NCBI GenBank assembly: GCA_029939815.1
Contig: JAOZSF010000001.1
Location: 5,020-25,367, forward strand
Direction: 5' to 3'
Origin: a bacterium
Lineage (GTDB): Bacteria > Auribacterota > UBA3054 > B51-G9
Length of the DNA: 20,348 nt
Shown: positions 1-6,743 of the stretch, piece by piece
How positions within the stretch are numbered: the first letter of the stretch is position 1
Layout: each line of letters begins with the position of its first letter
Notes under the pieces: generated by a model
Told to the model about the DNA's origin: nothing
The model's input: only the letters and a program-made list of their open reading frames with translations
The model's database searches: none
Translations under genes and position numbers: made by a program

Positions 1-66
1 AATGAAATATGTATGGCGAAAATCTCACCTGAAACAGTGGTGGAAAAAATAATGGATGTAATTTAA
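1..66 (+). CDS. C-terminal end of an unidentified protein (partial)
   Basis: An open frame enters from the left edge and ends at a TAA, giving 21 residues (NEICMAKISP...EKIMDVI). Only the tail is visible, so no family can be assigned. The following 84 bp carry a strong promoter for the next genes, so this gene probably belongs to a separate upstream transcript. The frame could also be chance, since 66 bases give little statistical support. Confidence 0.45.
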   Translation, partial: NEICMAKISPETVVEKIMDVI

Positions 67-85
67 AATATACTTGTTTTTATAC

Positions 86-114
86 TTGCAATTGCCGTTG
101 GCTTTTGATATAAT
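86..114 (+). promoter_or_regulatory. sigma-70 promoter of vapBC
   Basis: TTGCAA (86-91), a 17-bp spacer and TATAAT (109-114) preceded by the extended -10 dinucleotide TG (106-107). The predicted transcript would start near 121 and have a leader of about 30 nt. A second TATAAT at 123-128 and a short inverted repeat (GTAA...TTAC) follow before the start codon; these could be part of an operator for autorepression by the antitoxin, which is usual in this family, but that is inference. Confidence 0.7.
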
Positions 115-150
115 AAATGTAATATAATAATAAGTTTACTAGGAGTTATT

Positions 151-384
151 ATGCCGCATTTGAATATATATGTTGGGGAAGACTTGCTTCGGCAAATAAA
201 AACAACGGCTAAAATTGAAAAAATTTCAATGTCAAAACTAATTCAAAATAAAATTTCCAACGTTTTTAATAAAGCGGATTGGCCGGAAAATTATTTTGAT
301 ATTTTCGGTTCGCTTGATGAAAATGATTTGAAACGACCTGAGCAAACGGCTGCGAAATTTGATGTTCCGCGGGAGAGTTTATGA
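151..384 (+). CDS. vapB: VapB-type antitoxin, ribbon-helix-helix DNA-binding protein
   Basis: This 77-residue protein begins with a short beta strand (residues 3-8, HLNIYV) followed by two predicted helices, which is the ribbon-helix-helix layout of CopG/MetJ-type antitoxins. The C-terminal half (WPENYFDIFGS and after) has the aromatic and acidic character of toxin-neutralising tails in VapB proteins. It has one of the few clear Shine-Dalgarno sequences in the window (AGGAG, 5 nt before ATG). Its stop overlaps the next start by 4 nt (ATGA), so antitoxin and toxin are translationally coupled. Expected role: binds and blocks the VapC RNase, and represses its own promoter as a complex. The identity rests on size, fold pattern and the adjacent PIN gene. 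Confidence 0.85.
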   Translation: MPHLNIYVGEDLLRQIKTTAKIEKISMSKLIQNKISNVFNKADWPENYFDIFGSLDENDLKRPEQTAAKFDVPRESL

Positions 385-779
385 ATTTTCTTGACACTAA
401 TATTTGTATTTATGCTATCAAAAATAAATATCCTAGTATAGTTGAACATTTTAAACGCCACTCGCCAAAGGACATTAAAATACCGTCAATTGTAAAAGCT
501 GAACTCTTACTCGGAGCTGAAAAAAGTAGTTTCAGGTCTAAAACGAAATCTATAATTGAACAATTCTTGTTTCCGTTTGAGATTATTCCTTTCGATGATA
601 AAGCAACTGTTTTTTACGCTGAGATTAGGGCTAAACTCGAAAAATCCGGCCAGCTTATAGGTCCAAATGATTTGATTATTGCTGCAATAGTTATCGCACA
701 TAACGGATGTTTGATAACTAATAATACTAATGAATTCAAGAGAATTAAAAAATTAAAAATTAAAAATTGGACGATTTAA
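381..779 (+). CDS. vapC: VapC-type PIN-domain ribonuclease toxin
   Basis: This 132-residue protein is a complete PIN domain. It starts MNFLDTN with the first acidic metal ligand D5, has E41 in the KAELLLGA motif, D97 in GPNDLIIAA, and the fourth-site motif TNNTNEF at 113-119. These four positions form the Mg2+/Mn2+ site of VapC RNases, and the length is normal for the family. VapC toxins cleave tRNA or rRNA and are held inactive by the VapB product encoded immediately upstream; the target of this one cannot be told from sequence. All catalytic residues are present, so the toxin looks active. The gene ends close to a palindromic repeat at 797-830. Confidence 0.93.
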   Translation: MNFLDTNICIYAIKNKYPSIVEHFKRHSPKDIKIPSIVKAELLLGAEKSSFRSKTKSIIEQFLFPFEIIPFDDKATVFYAEIRAKLEKSGQLIGPNDLIIAAIVIAHNGCLITNNTNEFKRIKKLKIKNWTI

Positions 780-796
780 CCCAACTAATGAAATCA

Positions 797-830
797 CATG
801 CGTATTATCGCATGGTCATCCATTAATCCA
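797..830 (+). repeat. dispersed palindromic repeat, copy 1 (34 bp)
   Basis: A hairpin (CATGCG, loop TATTAT, CGCATG at 797-814) is followed by GGTCATCCATTAATCCA-type sequence. The same 34 bases recur in opposite orientation at 20294-20327 with two mismatches. It lies between vapC and dapB and may act as a weak transcript 3' end, but it has no T tract. Confidence 0.8.
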
Positions 831-847
831 TTAATCCATTAATCCAA
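819..847. repeat. short tandem repeat TCCATTAA
   Basis: Three perfect head-to-tail copies of the octamer TCCATTAA (819-842) are followed by a partial fourth (843-847). It is directly attached to the palindromic repeat at 797-830 and sits just ahead of dapB. The distant copy at 20294-20327 has only one octamer plus a partial, so copy number differs between the two sites. Confidence 0.85.
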
Positions 848-854
848 TCTTAAT

Positions 855-1652
855 ATGAATATCTGTATCTGCGGCGCGGCAGGTAGAATGGGGAAAAGAC
901 TCATCGCTTGCGCGACCAAAATGGAAAATATGAAAATTGTCGGCGCGGTCGATATTCCGCAATGCCCGCTTATTGGTAAGGATTCGGGAACAGTTTCCGG
1001 AATTGAAGCCAACGGTGTTTTAATTGCAGACGATCTGAAATCAGCTTGCGAAAATGCTGACGCGGTAATCGATTTCGCTCTCGCAGACGGAATCTTATCC
1101 CGGCTTGCAATTTATGAGAACGCGAATGTCGCTGTTGTTTTTGGTACAACGGCAGTTAGTGAACAGGGGACAGCTGCTATTGAGTCCGCATCAAAAAAAA
1201 TACCTGTGATTCATGCGCCGAATTTCAGCGTTGGCGTGAACTTACTTTTTGATCTCGCAAAAAATTCCGCGAAAATTCTTGACGAAAATTATGATATCGA
1301 AATTGTGGAAATGCATCACCATCATAAAAAAGATGCGCCAAGCGGAACAGCTGTGAGATTAGCCGAAATGGTTGAAGAAGGGCGCGGACTGCAAAAGGAA
1401 GAAAAAAGAATATACGGACGGGAAGGCGATACAGGCGCGCGACCTAAAGGCGAAATCGCTGTTCATTCGTTACGCGGCGGAGATGTGGTTGGAGACCACA
1501 CTGTTATTTTTGCTGCTGACGGGGAACGAATTGAATTGACGCACAAAGCAAGCAGCCGTGATGCATTTGCCAAAGGGGCATTGCGTGCTGCGCGATTTCT
1601 TATGGGGAAAAAACCGGGGATTTACACAATGAAAGATGTGCTTGGAATGTAA
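855..1652 (+). CDS. dapB: 4-hydroxy-tetrahydrodipicolinate reductase
   Basis: DapB reduces 4-hydroxy-tetrahydrodipicolinate to tetrahydrodipicolinate with NAD(P)H in the cytoplasm, the second committed step of the lysine/diaminopimelate pathway. The 265-residue protein has the N-terminal dinucleotide fold with GAAGRMG (7-13), the FGTT segment (97-100), and the signature E-M-HHHHKKDAPSGT (152-165), in which the histidine/lysine pair is catalytic. Length is typical and the protein looks intact. No Shine-Dalgarno sequence is visible before the ATG, and no clear promoter is seen in the 75-bp gap after vapC, which is filled by a palindromic and a tandem repeat. The glycan genes follow 37 bp later but are functionally unrelated. 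Confidence 0.96.
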   Translation: MNICICGAAGRMGKRLIACATKMENMKIVGAVDIPQCPLIGKDSGTVSGIEANGVLIADDLKSACENADAVIDFALADGILSRLAIYENANVAVVFGTTAVSEQGTAAIESASKKIPVIHAPNFSVGVNLLFDLAKNSAKILDENYDIEIVEMHHHHKKDAPSGTAVRLAEMVEEGRGLQKEEKRIYGREGDTGARPKGEIAVHSLRGGDVVGDHTVIFAADGERIELTHKASSRDAFAKGALRAARFLMGKKPGIYTMKDVLGM

Positions 1653-1689
1653 ATAATAATCGGATAAATAAAATTAACAAATAAAAATT

Positions 1690-2628
1690 ATGAGCAACAA
1701 ACGAATTCTTGTAACCGGAGGCGCCGGTTTTATCGGCAGCCACCTTTGTGAAACGCTGCTTGAGCAGGATAACGAAGTAATCTGTCTTGATAATTTCTTT
1801 TCCGGCAGAAAGGAAAATATAAATCATTTGCGCAGTAATTTGCGGTTTGAAATTATCAGACACGATGTTACAGAACCAATTTTACTCGAAGTGGATCAGA
1901 TATATAATTTCGCTTGTCCCGCTTCACCCGGCTTTTATCAGTATAATCCCGTTAAAACCGTTAAAACATCAATACTTGGCGCTCTTAATATGCTCGGTCT
2001 TGCAAAACGTGTGAAAGCAAGAATCCTTCAGGCATCTACGTCAGAAGTTTACGGTGATCCGAAAGTTCATCCTCAAAAAGAAGACTACTGGGGTCATGTT
2101 AATTGCATCGGTGTGCGCAGCTGCTACGATGAAGGTAAACGTGTTGCGGAAACTTTAATGTACGATTATCGTAAACAAAATAATGTTGATACAAAAATCA
2201 TCAGAATCTTTAATACTTATGGAGATAGAATGCTGCCTAATGACGGACGTGTTGTCTCTAATTTCATAGTTCAGGCATTACAGGGACATGATATTACTGT
2301 CTATGGCGACGGAGCGCAAACGCGTTCTTTTTGTTTTGTGGATGATCTTGTCGCCGGAATAATCAAAATGATGAATAAAGATGATTTTACCGGACCGGTA
2401 AATCTCGGGAATCCGGGTGAATTTACAATTCTTGAATTGGCAGAAAAGGTAATTAAACTTACAAATTCAAATTCAAAAATAATTAATAAACCTTTACCCC
2501 AGGACGACCCGATGCAGCGTAAACCGGATATTTCTCTCGCGAAAGAAAAGTTGGGCTGGGAACCAAAAATTGATCTTGAAGAAGGATTAAAACGTACAAT
2601 TAAATACTTTAAAGGTGTAATAAATTAA
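1690..2628 (+). CDS. uxs: UDP-glucuronate decarboxylase (UDP-xylose synthase), SDR family
   Basis: This 312-residue protein is an extended short-chain dehydrogenase/reductase. It shows the NAD-binding motif GGAGFIGSH near the start, the catalytic S/T region STSEVYGDP, and the subfamily signature around WGHVNCIGVRSCYDEGKR, which holds the catalytic Tyr and Lys (YxxxK). This signature is characteristic of UDP-glucuronate decarboxylases, which convert UDP-glucuronate to UDP-xylose plus CO2 using tightly bound NAD. Unlike many eukaryotic forms it has no membrane anchor, so it is cytoplasmic. The nucleotide-sugar dehydrogenase gene follows after 127 bp; if that enzyme makes UDP-glucuronate, the two form a UDP-glucose to UDP-xylose route for a surface glycan. 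No Shine-Dalgarno sequence precedes the ATG. Confidence 0.93.
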   Translation: MSNKRILVTGGAGFIGSHLCETLLEQDNEVICLDNFFSGRKENINHLRSNLRFEIIRHDVTEPILLEVDQIYNFACPASPGFYQYNPVKTVKTSILGALNMLGLAKRVKARILQASTSEVYGDPKVHPQKEDYWGHVNCIGVRSCYDEGKRVAETLMYDYRKQNNVDTKIIRIFNTYGDRMLPNDGRVVSNFIVQALQGHDITVYGDGAQTRSFCFVDDLVAGIIKMMNKDDFTGPVNLGNPGEFTILELAEKVIKLTNSNSKIINKPLPQDDPMQRKPDISLAKEKLGWEPKIDLEEGLKRTIKYFKGVIN

Positions 2629-2720
2629 GGTCGGAGGACCGGCGGTAATTCCCCTCTCGAAATCTCGGAACCCGCGTATGCCGGGTGCGGTGGCTGCGGA
2701 GCAGACGGGGTGTGTTATCA
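2629..2720. repeat. GC-rich intergenic block with several small hairpins
   Basis: This stretch is much richer in G+C than its surroundings and contains several possible hairpins: GGTC/GACC near 2630, ACCCG/CGGGT at 2670-2686, and CTGC/GCAG near 2694-2704. The 17-mer ACCCGCGTATGCCGGGT (2670-2686) recurs exactly at 6987-7003 inside the GH43 gene, so the block appears to contain a member of a dispersed family. No convincing reading frame runs through it. The gap ends in A-rich DNA before the next start. Confidence 0.6.
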
Positions 2721-2755
2721 GAATCCGAAATTTATAAAAAACAAAAACTAAAAAA

Positions 2756-4063
2756 ATGAAAAAATCAGAAGCTTTACAAAAAAAAATACAAAATAAATCC
2801 GCTAAAATCGCCGTAGTGGGACTCGGATACGTTGGTCTGCCACTCGCTGTTGAATTTGCCAATGCCGGATTTGATGTTACAGGAATCGATGTTAGTGTTG
2901 ATAAAGTGAAAAAAATCAACAAAGGGCAGAATTATATCGATGATGTTGACAGTAAACTACTTAAATCACTCGTTAAATCAGGAAAACTTAAAGCGACAAC
3001 TGAGTATTCGGCAATCAAAAAAATCGATTGCGTGTCGATTTGTGTGCCGACTCCGCTCGGAAAAACAGGCGATCCGGATATCTCTTATATGCTTTCCGCT
3101 CGTGACGCGATTCTTCCTCACATAAAATCGCCGCTTCTTTTTGTTCTTGAAAGTACAACTTACCCCGGCAGCACAAATGAACTAATTATTCCGTTAATGG
3201 AAGAAAAAGGTTTGAAAGTAGGTGAAGATGTTTTTATTGCTTTTTCACCTGAACGTGTTGACCCCGGGAATCCGGTTTACCAAACTCATAACACACCGAA
3301 AGTTGTTGGCGGAGTCACAAAAGCATGCACAAAAATTGCTGCTGAACTTTATGGAACAGTAATAGAAAAAATTATTCCTGTTTCCTCGTGCACGGCAGCT
3401 GAAATGACAAAACTTCTCGAAAATACTTTCAGAAGTATTAATATTGGTCTCGCAAACGAAATCGCGATTATGTGCAAATATCTCGATGTTGATGTCTGGG
3501 AAGTAATTAATGCTGCAGCAACAAAACCGTTCGGCTTTATGCCGTTTTATCCGGGACCGGGTCTCGGTGGGCATTGTATTCCTATTGACCCGTTATATCT
3601 TTCATGGAAATTAAAAACTCTCGATTATAAGGCGCGGTTCATCGAGCTTGCCGATGAAGTTAATTCTTCAATGCCGGAATATGTTATCGCGTTGATCAGT
3701 GATGCACTCAACGACAAAGCGAAATCAATCAAAAACTCAAAAATTCTTATTCTTGGAATGGCTTATAAAAAAGATATTGATGATCTGCGTGAATCTCCCG
3801 CACTTGATGTTTACGAGTATCTTGAAAGCCGCGGCGCGAAAGTAAGTTATCATGATCCTTATGTTCCCCAGTTTAAATGGGACGGCGGAATTATCAAATC
3901 AAAAGCATACAGCGATAAGCTTATCAAATCACAGGACTGCGTTGTCATTTTAACCGCGCATTCAAATATTGATTACAAAGCGATTGTTAAAAATGCCAAA
4001 CTTGTTGTTGACACACGCAACGCGACGCAAGGAATTAAGAATAAAAAGATTGTGAAGTTGTAA
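2756..4063 (+). CDS. UDP-sugar 6-dehydrogenase (WbpA/UGD superfamily)
   Basis: A 435-residue nucleotide-sugar dehydrogenase that would oxidise the C6 alcohol of a UDP-hexose to a carboxylate in two NAD-dependent steps. It has the N-terminal Rossmann motif GLGYVGLPL (22-30), the ESTTYPGST loop (132-140), FSPERVDPGN (163-172), active-site K219 and N223, and the catalytic cysteine C274 in GPGLGGHCIPIDP. The FGFMPFYPGPGLGGHC sequence resembles UDP-GlcNAc/UDP-ManNAc dehydrogenases (WbpA, WecC) more than classic UDP-glucose dehydrogenases, yet the upstream UDP-glucuronate decarboxylase would need UDP-glucuronate. The substrate is therefore open. No Shine-Dalgarno sequence is visible, and an A-rich leader precedes the ATG. 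Confidence 0.93.
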   Translation: MKKSEALQKKIQNKSAKIAVVGLGYVGLPLAVEFANAGFDVTGIDVSVDKVKKINKGQNYIDDVDSKLLKSLVKSGKLKATTEYSAIKKIDCVSICVPTPLGKTGDPDISYMLSARDAILPHIKSPLLFVLESTTYPGSTNELIIPLMEEKGLKVGEDVFIAFSPERVDPGNPVYQTHNTPKVVGGVTKACTKIAAELYGTVIEKIIPVSSCTAAEMTKLLENTFRSINIGLANEIAIMCKYLDVDVWEVINAAATKPFGFMPFYPGPGLGGHCIPIDPLYLSWKLKTLDYKARFIELADEVNSSMPEYVIALISDALNDKAKSIKNSKILILGMAYKKDIDDLRESPALDVYEYLESRGAKVSYHDPYVPQFKWDGGIIKSKAYSDKLIKSQDCVVILTAHSNIDYKAIVKNAKLVVDTRNATQGIKNKKIVKL

Positions 4064-4124
4064 GAAAGTTCGTAGTTGGTAGATATCCGCAAATTTTGTC
4101 GATTGTTCTTCTGAAAGGGGAAAA

Positions 4125-4152
4125 TGGAGGGACGTTGTCCTCAACGTCCTAA
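4125..4152 (+). repeat. dispersed GGAGGG-headed palindrome, intergenic copy
   Basis: TGGAGG followed by an 8-bp stem GGACGTTG (4130-4137), loop TCCT and CAACGTCC (4142-4149). The 28 bases 4125-4152 occur exactly, in opposite orientation, at 7034-7061 within the GH43 coding sequence. There is no T tract, so it is not a standard terminator. Confidence 0.85.
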
Positions 4153-4160
4153 ATATAAAT

Positions 4161-4442
4161 ATGATAAAAGCAATCTTAATAATTTTTGAAATAATTCTAA
4201 TTGCCGGTTTTTTTGCGCCTGTACTCATTGACATAAGAGAGCATGCAGCAGCTGTTGCTAAATTTTTTGAGAATCCGACACAGAAGAATACAGAGAATTT
4301 TAAAAGGGAATCATTAATCAACAAAAGAATTATTTTTACACATAGGATTATAAATTTCATAATCCTTTCTTTAAATTCCTGGGCTATAATAATCGTTTAT
4401 AAAAAAAATAAACAATTACATAACCATTTAAACAAAGTATAG
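4161..4442 (+). CDS. small two-helix membrane protein of unknown function
   Basis: I do not recognise this 93-residue protein. It has two hydrophobic segments (about 4-23 and 63-80) separated by a polar, charged loop rich in E, K and N, and a basic tail (KKNKQLHNHLNK), so it would be an inner-membrane hairpin with a charged connector. It starts 8 bp after a palindromic repeat and 97 bp after the dehydrogenase, and lies 74 bp before the flippase on the same strand. There is no Shine-Dalgarno sequence, but that is common here. Reading-frame length in AT-rich DNA is weak evidence; the clean membrane-segment pattern favours a real gene. Confidence 0.5.
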   Translation: MIKAILIIFEIILIAGFFAPVLIDIREHAAAVAKFFENPTQKNTENFKRESLINKRIIFTHRIINFIILSLNSWAIIIVYKKNKQLHNHLNKV

Positions 4443-4516
4443 TTAATTAACATTTTTATTAATTATTTGTATTTTGGTATTTATACTTAAAAATCAAACG
4501 GCATAACTTTATTTAA

Positions 4517-5773
4517 ATGCAGACCAAAACTCTCAGACAACATATTTTGTGGATTGGAATCGGAAATGCCATAAGCAAAATAATTATGTTCGCGGCAAGC
4601 ATTTTTGTCGCTAATAAACTGCTCGAAGAGGGGAATGGTGCCGTTTGTTCAGCGTTCGTTATCGTTAATTATCTTTATTTGCTCGTTTTTTCAGGAGTTG
4701 AAACTGTTGCTACAAGAGATACCGCGGGAGTTGACGCTAAAACATTAAAAGGTTTTACAGGTGAGCTCCTTCTTATAAGATCTATCGCCGCGGTTCTGCT
4801 TTTTGTTTTTACATGGATCGCGGGAAGCTATATTCCGGGACTGACAGGCAGAATGGTTCAGCTTTACGCTTTATCAATTATTCCTCAAGCGTTTAACCTT
4901 GTGAATCTTTATTATGGTGTTGAATGGTCGTGGCCGGTTGGAATTTATTTCGTTGGCGGGAGAATAATTTATCTTTCGATTTTAATTTTGACTGTTAGCG
5001 GAATCGCGGATGCTAAATGGGTTCCTCTTGCCTTTGGCGCGGCGATTTTCGCTGAAAACCTTTTTCTTTTGATCTTATGGTTGAAAAAAAACGGCGCGGC
5101 TGTTTATAAAGGATTCGGAAAATTCTTCCTTAAAAGATGGGAAGCGGCCCTGCCGGTAACTTTTTGCATCGCTTTTCTCGTTATGCACGAAAATTCCGCA
5201 GGTGTGATTTTACGCTTCACAAAAGGGGAAAGCGCGGCAGGGATTTATTACGCGTCTTACCGTCTCGTTTTTGTAGCGATAAGTTTAACTCTTCTTCTGA
5301 GCTATATTTATTTATCGCGAATTTCAAGTTTAATAAAAAATAATCCTGAAGAAGTAAAATCTTTTTTCAAAAAATCCTGCCTGATCGCCTTGGGCGGAGG
5401 ATTATTGTTGAGCGTGTGTGGAACATTCCTCGCTAAACCCGCTGTTAATCTGCTTTATAAATCTCAATATGCTGAAAGTGGAGTTTTGCTGACAATTGCC
5501 GTGTGGCAGATGTGCATTGCTCCTGTAAGAGTTTTGGCGTTTCAAACAATAAATGCTTTTCATGCTCAGGTAAAAATGTTAAAACTAATAATTCCCTGTG
5601 TTATAATTAGTATAATTGCCGTGTTGGCAGGAATAAATTATTATGGACTTCCCGGAGCGGTTTACGGAACAATTGTCGGCGAAATAATAGTAATGACCGC
5701 TCTTCTGGCATTTTCATTGCGGCTGATATCACGAAATAAACCATTAGGGGGTCAGGCACCTATTGACCATTAG
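4517..5773 (+). CDS. polysaccharide flippase, Wzx/MATE-like (MOP superfamily)
   Basis: A 418-residue integral membrane protein with about twelve hydrophobic segments spread over its whole length. Its size and pattern match polysaccharide biosynthesis/export proteins of the MOP superfamily, which move lipid-linked oligosaccharides across the inner membrane. The N-terminus (LRQHILWIGIGNAISKIIMFAASIFVANKL) is typical of the first helix. Genes for sugar-nucleotide synthesis lie just upstream, supporting a glycan role. Odd point: residues 409-418 (PLGGQAPIDH) and the TAG stop are encoded by the first unit of a tandem repeat at 5741-5790, so the original C-terminus seems to have been replaced or extended. 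The last helix is complete, so function is probably kept. Confidence 0.85.
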   Translation: MQTKTLRQHILWIGIGNAISKIIMFAASIFVANKLLEEGNGAVCSAFVIVNYLYLLVFSGVETVATRDTAGVDAKTLKGFTGELLLIRSIAAVLLFVFTWIAGSYIPGLTGRMVQLYALSIIPQAFNLVNLYYGVEWSWPVGIYFVGGRIIYLSILILTVSGIADAKWVPLAFGAAIFAENLFLLILWLKKNGAAVYKGFGKFFLKRWEAALPVTFCIAFLVMHENSAGVILRFTKGESAAGIYYASYRLVFVAISLTLLLSYIYLSRISSLIKNNPEEVKSFFKKSCLIALGGGLLLSVCGTFLAKPAVNLLYKSQYAESGVLLTIAVWQMCIAPVRVLAFQTINAFHAQVKMLKLIIPCVIISIIAVLAGINYYGLPGAVYGTIVGEIIVMTALLAFSLRLISRNKPLGGQAPIDH

Positions 5774-5790
5774 GGGGTCAGGCACCTAAT
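5741..5790 (+). repeat. 26-bp tandem repeat containing GGGGGTCAGGCACC
   Basis: Two units with a 26-bp period (5741 and 5767), each containing CCATTAGGGGGTCAGGCACC. The first unit is read as the end of the flippase gene and supplies its stop codon; the second lies in the 37-bp gap before the convergent radical SAM stop. The GC-rich core stands out from the AT-rich context. It resembles REP-type elements, but no transposase is present nearby. Confidence 0.85.
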
Positions 5791-5810
5791 TCATGATGTT
5801 TTGCATAAGT

Positions 5811-6743
5811 TCAGAATAGAATTTTTCCTTGAAAAGTTTTTTTATTTTTAAATTCGTTTAAGATTGCAGAGAAGATTTTAGGTTTGCTTATCTCCCATTT
5901 TGGCGCTATCAGATATTCATTGTTTGATGAGCCGAATAAGCGGTGAATAACTTTATCCTGCGGAATAATTTCAATGATGTTTATAATTAAGTTTAGATAT
6001 TGTTCAAAATTATAAAGTTGAATTTCCCCATTGAGCCACATTTTTTCTAAAGGAGTATTTTTAATAATTTGCAAATGATGAATCTTAAATCCGTCAACTC
6101 CGGCTTCAGAAAATATTTTTATACTTTCTTTCATTTGGTTTTCTGTTTCACCGGGTAAGCCGAGAATGATGTGCGCGACAATATGCTGTACACCCGCGTT
6201 TTTTAATTTTTTTATCGCGGAAAGTGATGCGGCATTGTCATGCCCTCGATTTAAAAAATCGAGGGTTTTGTCATGTGCGGTTTGAACACCAAGTTCAACC
6301 CAAATTTCATTTTCTTTAGTTAGCTTGCCGATGATATTTATAATCTCATCAGCAAAACAGTCCGGACGTGTTGAGATGCTTAGCGCGACAATATCTTTAT
6401 GTTTTAGTGCCTCGGTGTATGCCTTTTCCAACTCTGCGGGATTTCCCGCGGTATTGCTTCCGCTTTGCAGATAAGCTATATATTTGTTTGCTTTGTAAAA
6501 ACTTCCGCGCTGATTAATTCTTTTATTTATCTGCTCAGTAACTGAGCCGGAAGAAAGTTCCTCAGGTGGCTCATAAGCTTCCGGTAAACAAAAAATGCAT
6601 CCGGTTTTACCGCCTGTTCTGTTAGGGCACGGCGAGTGTAAAGTTAATGGAATCCGCGCGATTTTTTCACCGAATTTTTGTTTACAAAAATTGTTCAGTG
6701 AAAAGTACGGATTTTCAGGAGAAAAATTTGGTAAATTATTCAT
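5811..6743 (-). CDS. radical SAM protein of the YhcC (TIGR01212) family
   Basis: A radical S-adenosylmethionine enzyme whose [4Fe-4S] cysteines are C39, C49 and C52 in the spacing CX9CX2C (CPNRTGGKTGCIFC). Further family features are YLQSGSNT, SISTRPDC, the ELGVQTAH segment, LNRGHD, and HIILGLPGET, all present in E. coli YhcC-type proteins, whose biochemical function is not settled as far as I know. I place the start at 6743 (MNNLPNFSPENPYFSLNNF), giving 310 residues as expected. A longer frame extends to 6860, but those 39 codons overlap the conserved end of the GH43 gene. With this start the two genes overlap by 8 nt, suggesting translational coupling. No functional link to the glycosidase is evident. 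Confidence 0.92.
   Translation of the reverse strand: MNNLPNFSPENPYFSLNNFCKQKFGEKIARIPLTLHSPCPNRTGGKTGCIFCLPEAYEPPEELSSGSVTEQINKRINQRGSFYKANKYIAYLQSGSNTAGNPAELEKAYTEALKHKDIVALSISTRPDCFADEIINIIGKLTKENEIWVELGVQTAHDKTLDFLNRGHDNAASLSAIKKLKNAGVQHIVAHIILGLPGETENQMKESIKIFSEAGVDGFKIHHLQIIKNTPLEKMWLNGEIQLYNFEQYLNLIINIIEIIPQDKVIHRLFGSSNNEYLIAPKWEISKPKIFSAILNEFKNKKTFQGKILF

Noticed and set aside
507..701. Antisense frame within vapC, and many similar short frames across the window
   Set aside because: They mirror strongly supported genes on the other strand or frame and show no domain, start signal or composition of their own.
819..847. CRISPR array
   Set aside because: Eight-base units with no spacers and no cas genes.
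6236..6274. 10-bp hairpin (CCCTCGATTT / AAATCGAGGG) flanked by TGTCATG direct repeats inside the radical SAM gene
   Set aside because: It looks like an insertion with target duplication, but the encoded TLDFLNRGHD is conserved family sequence, and the flanking repeat arises from two His-Asp codon pairs; probably coincidence.
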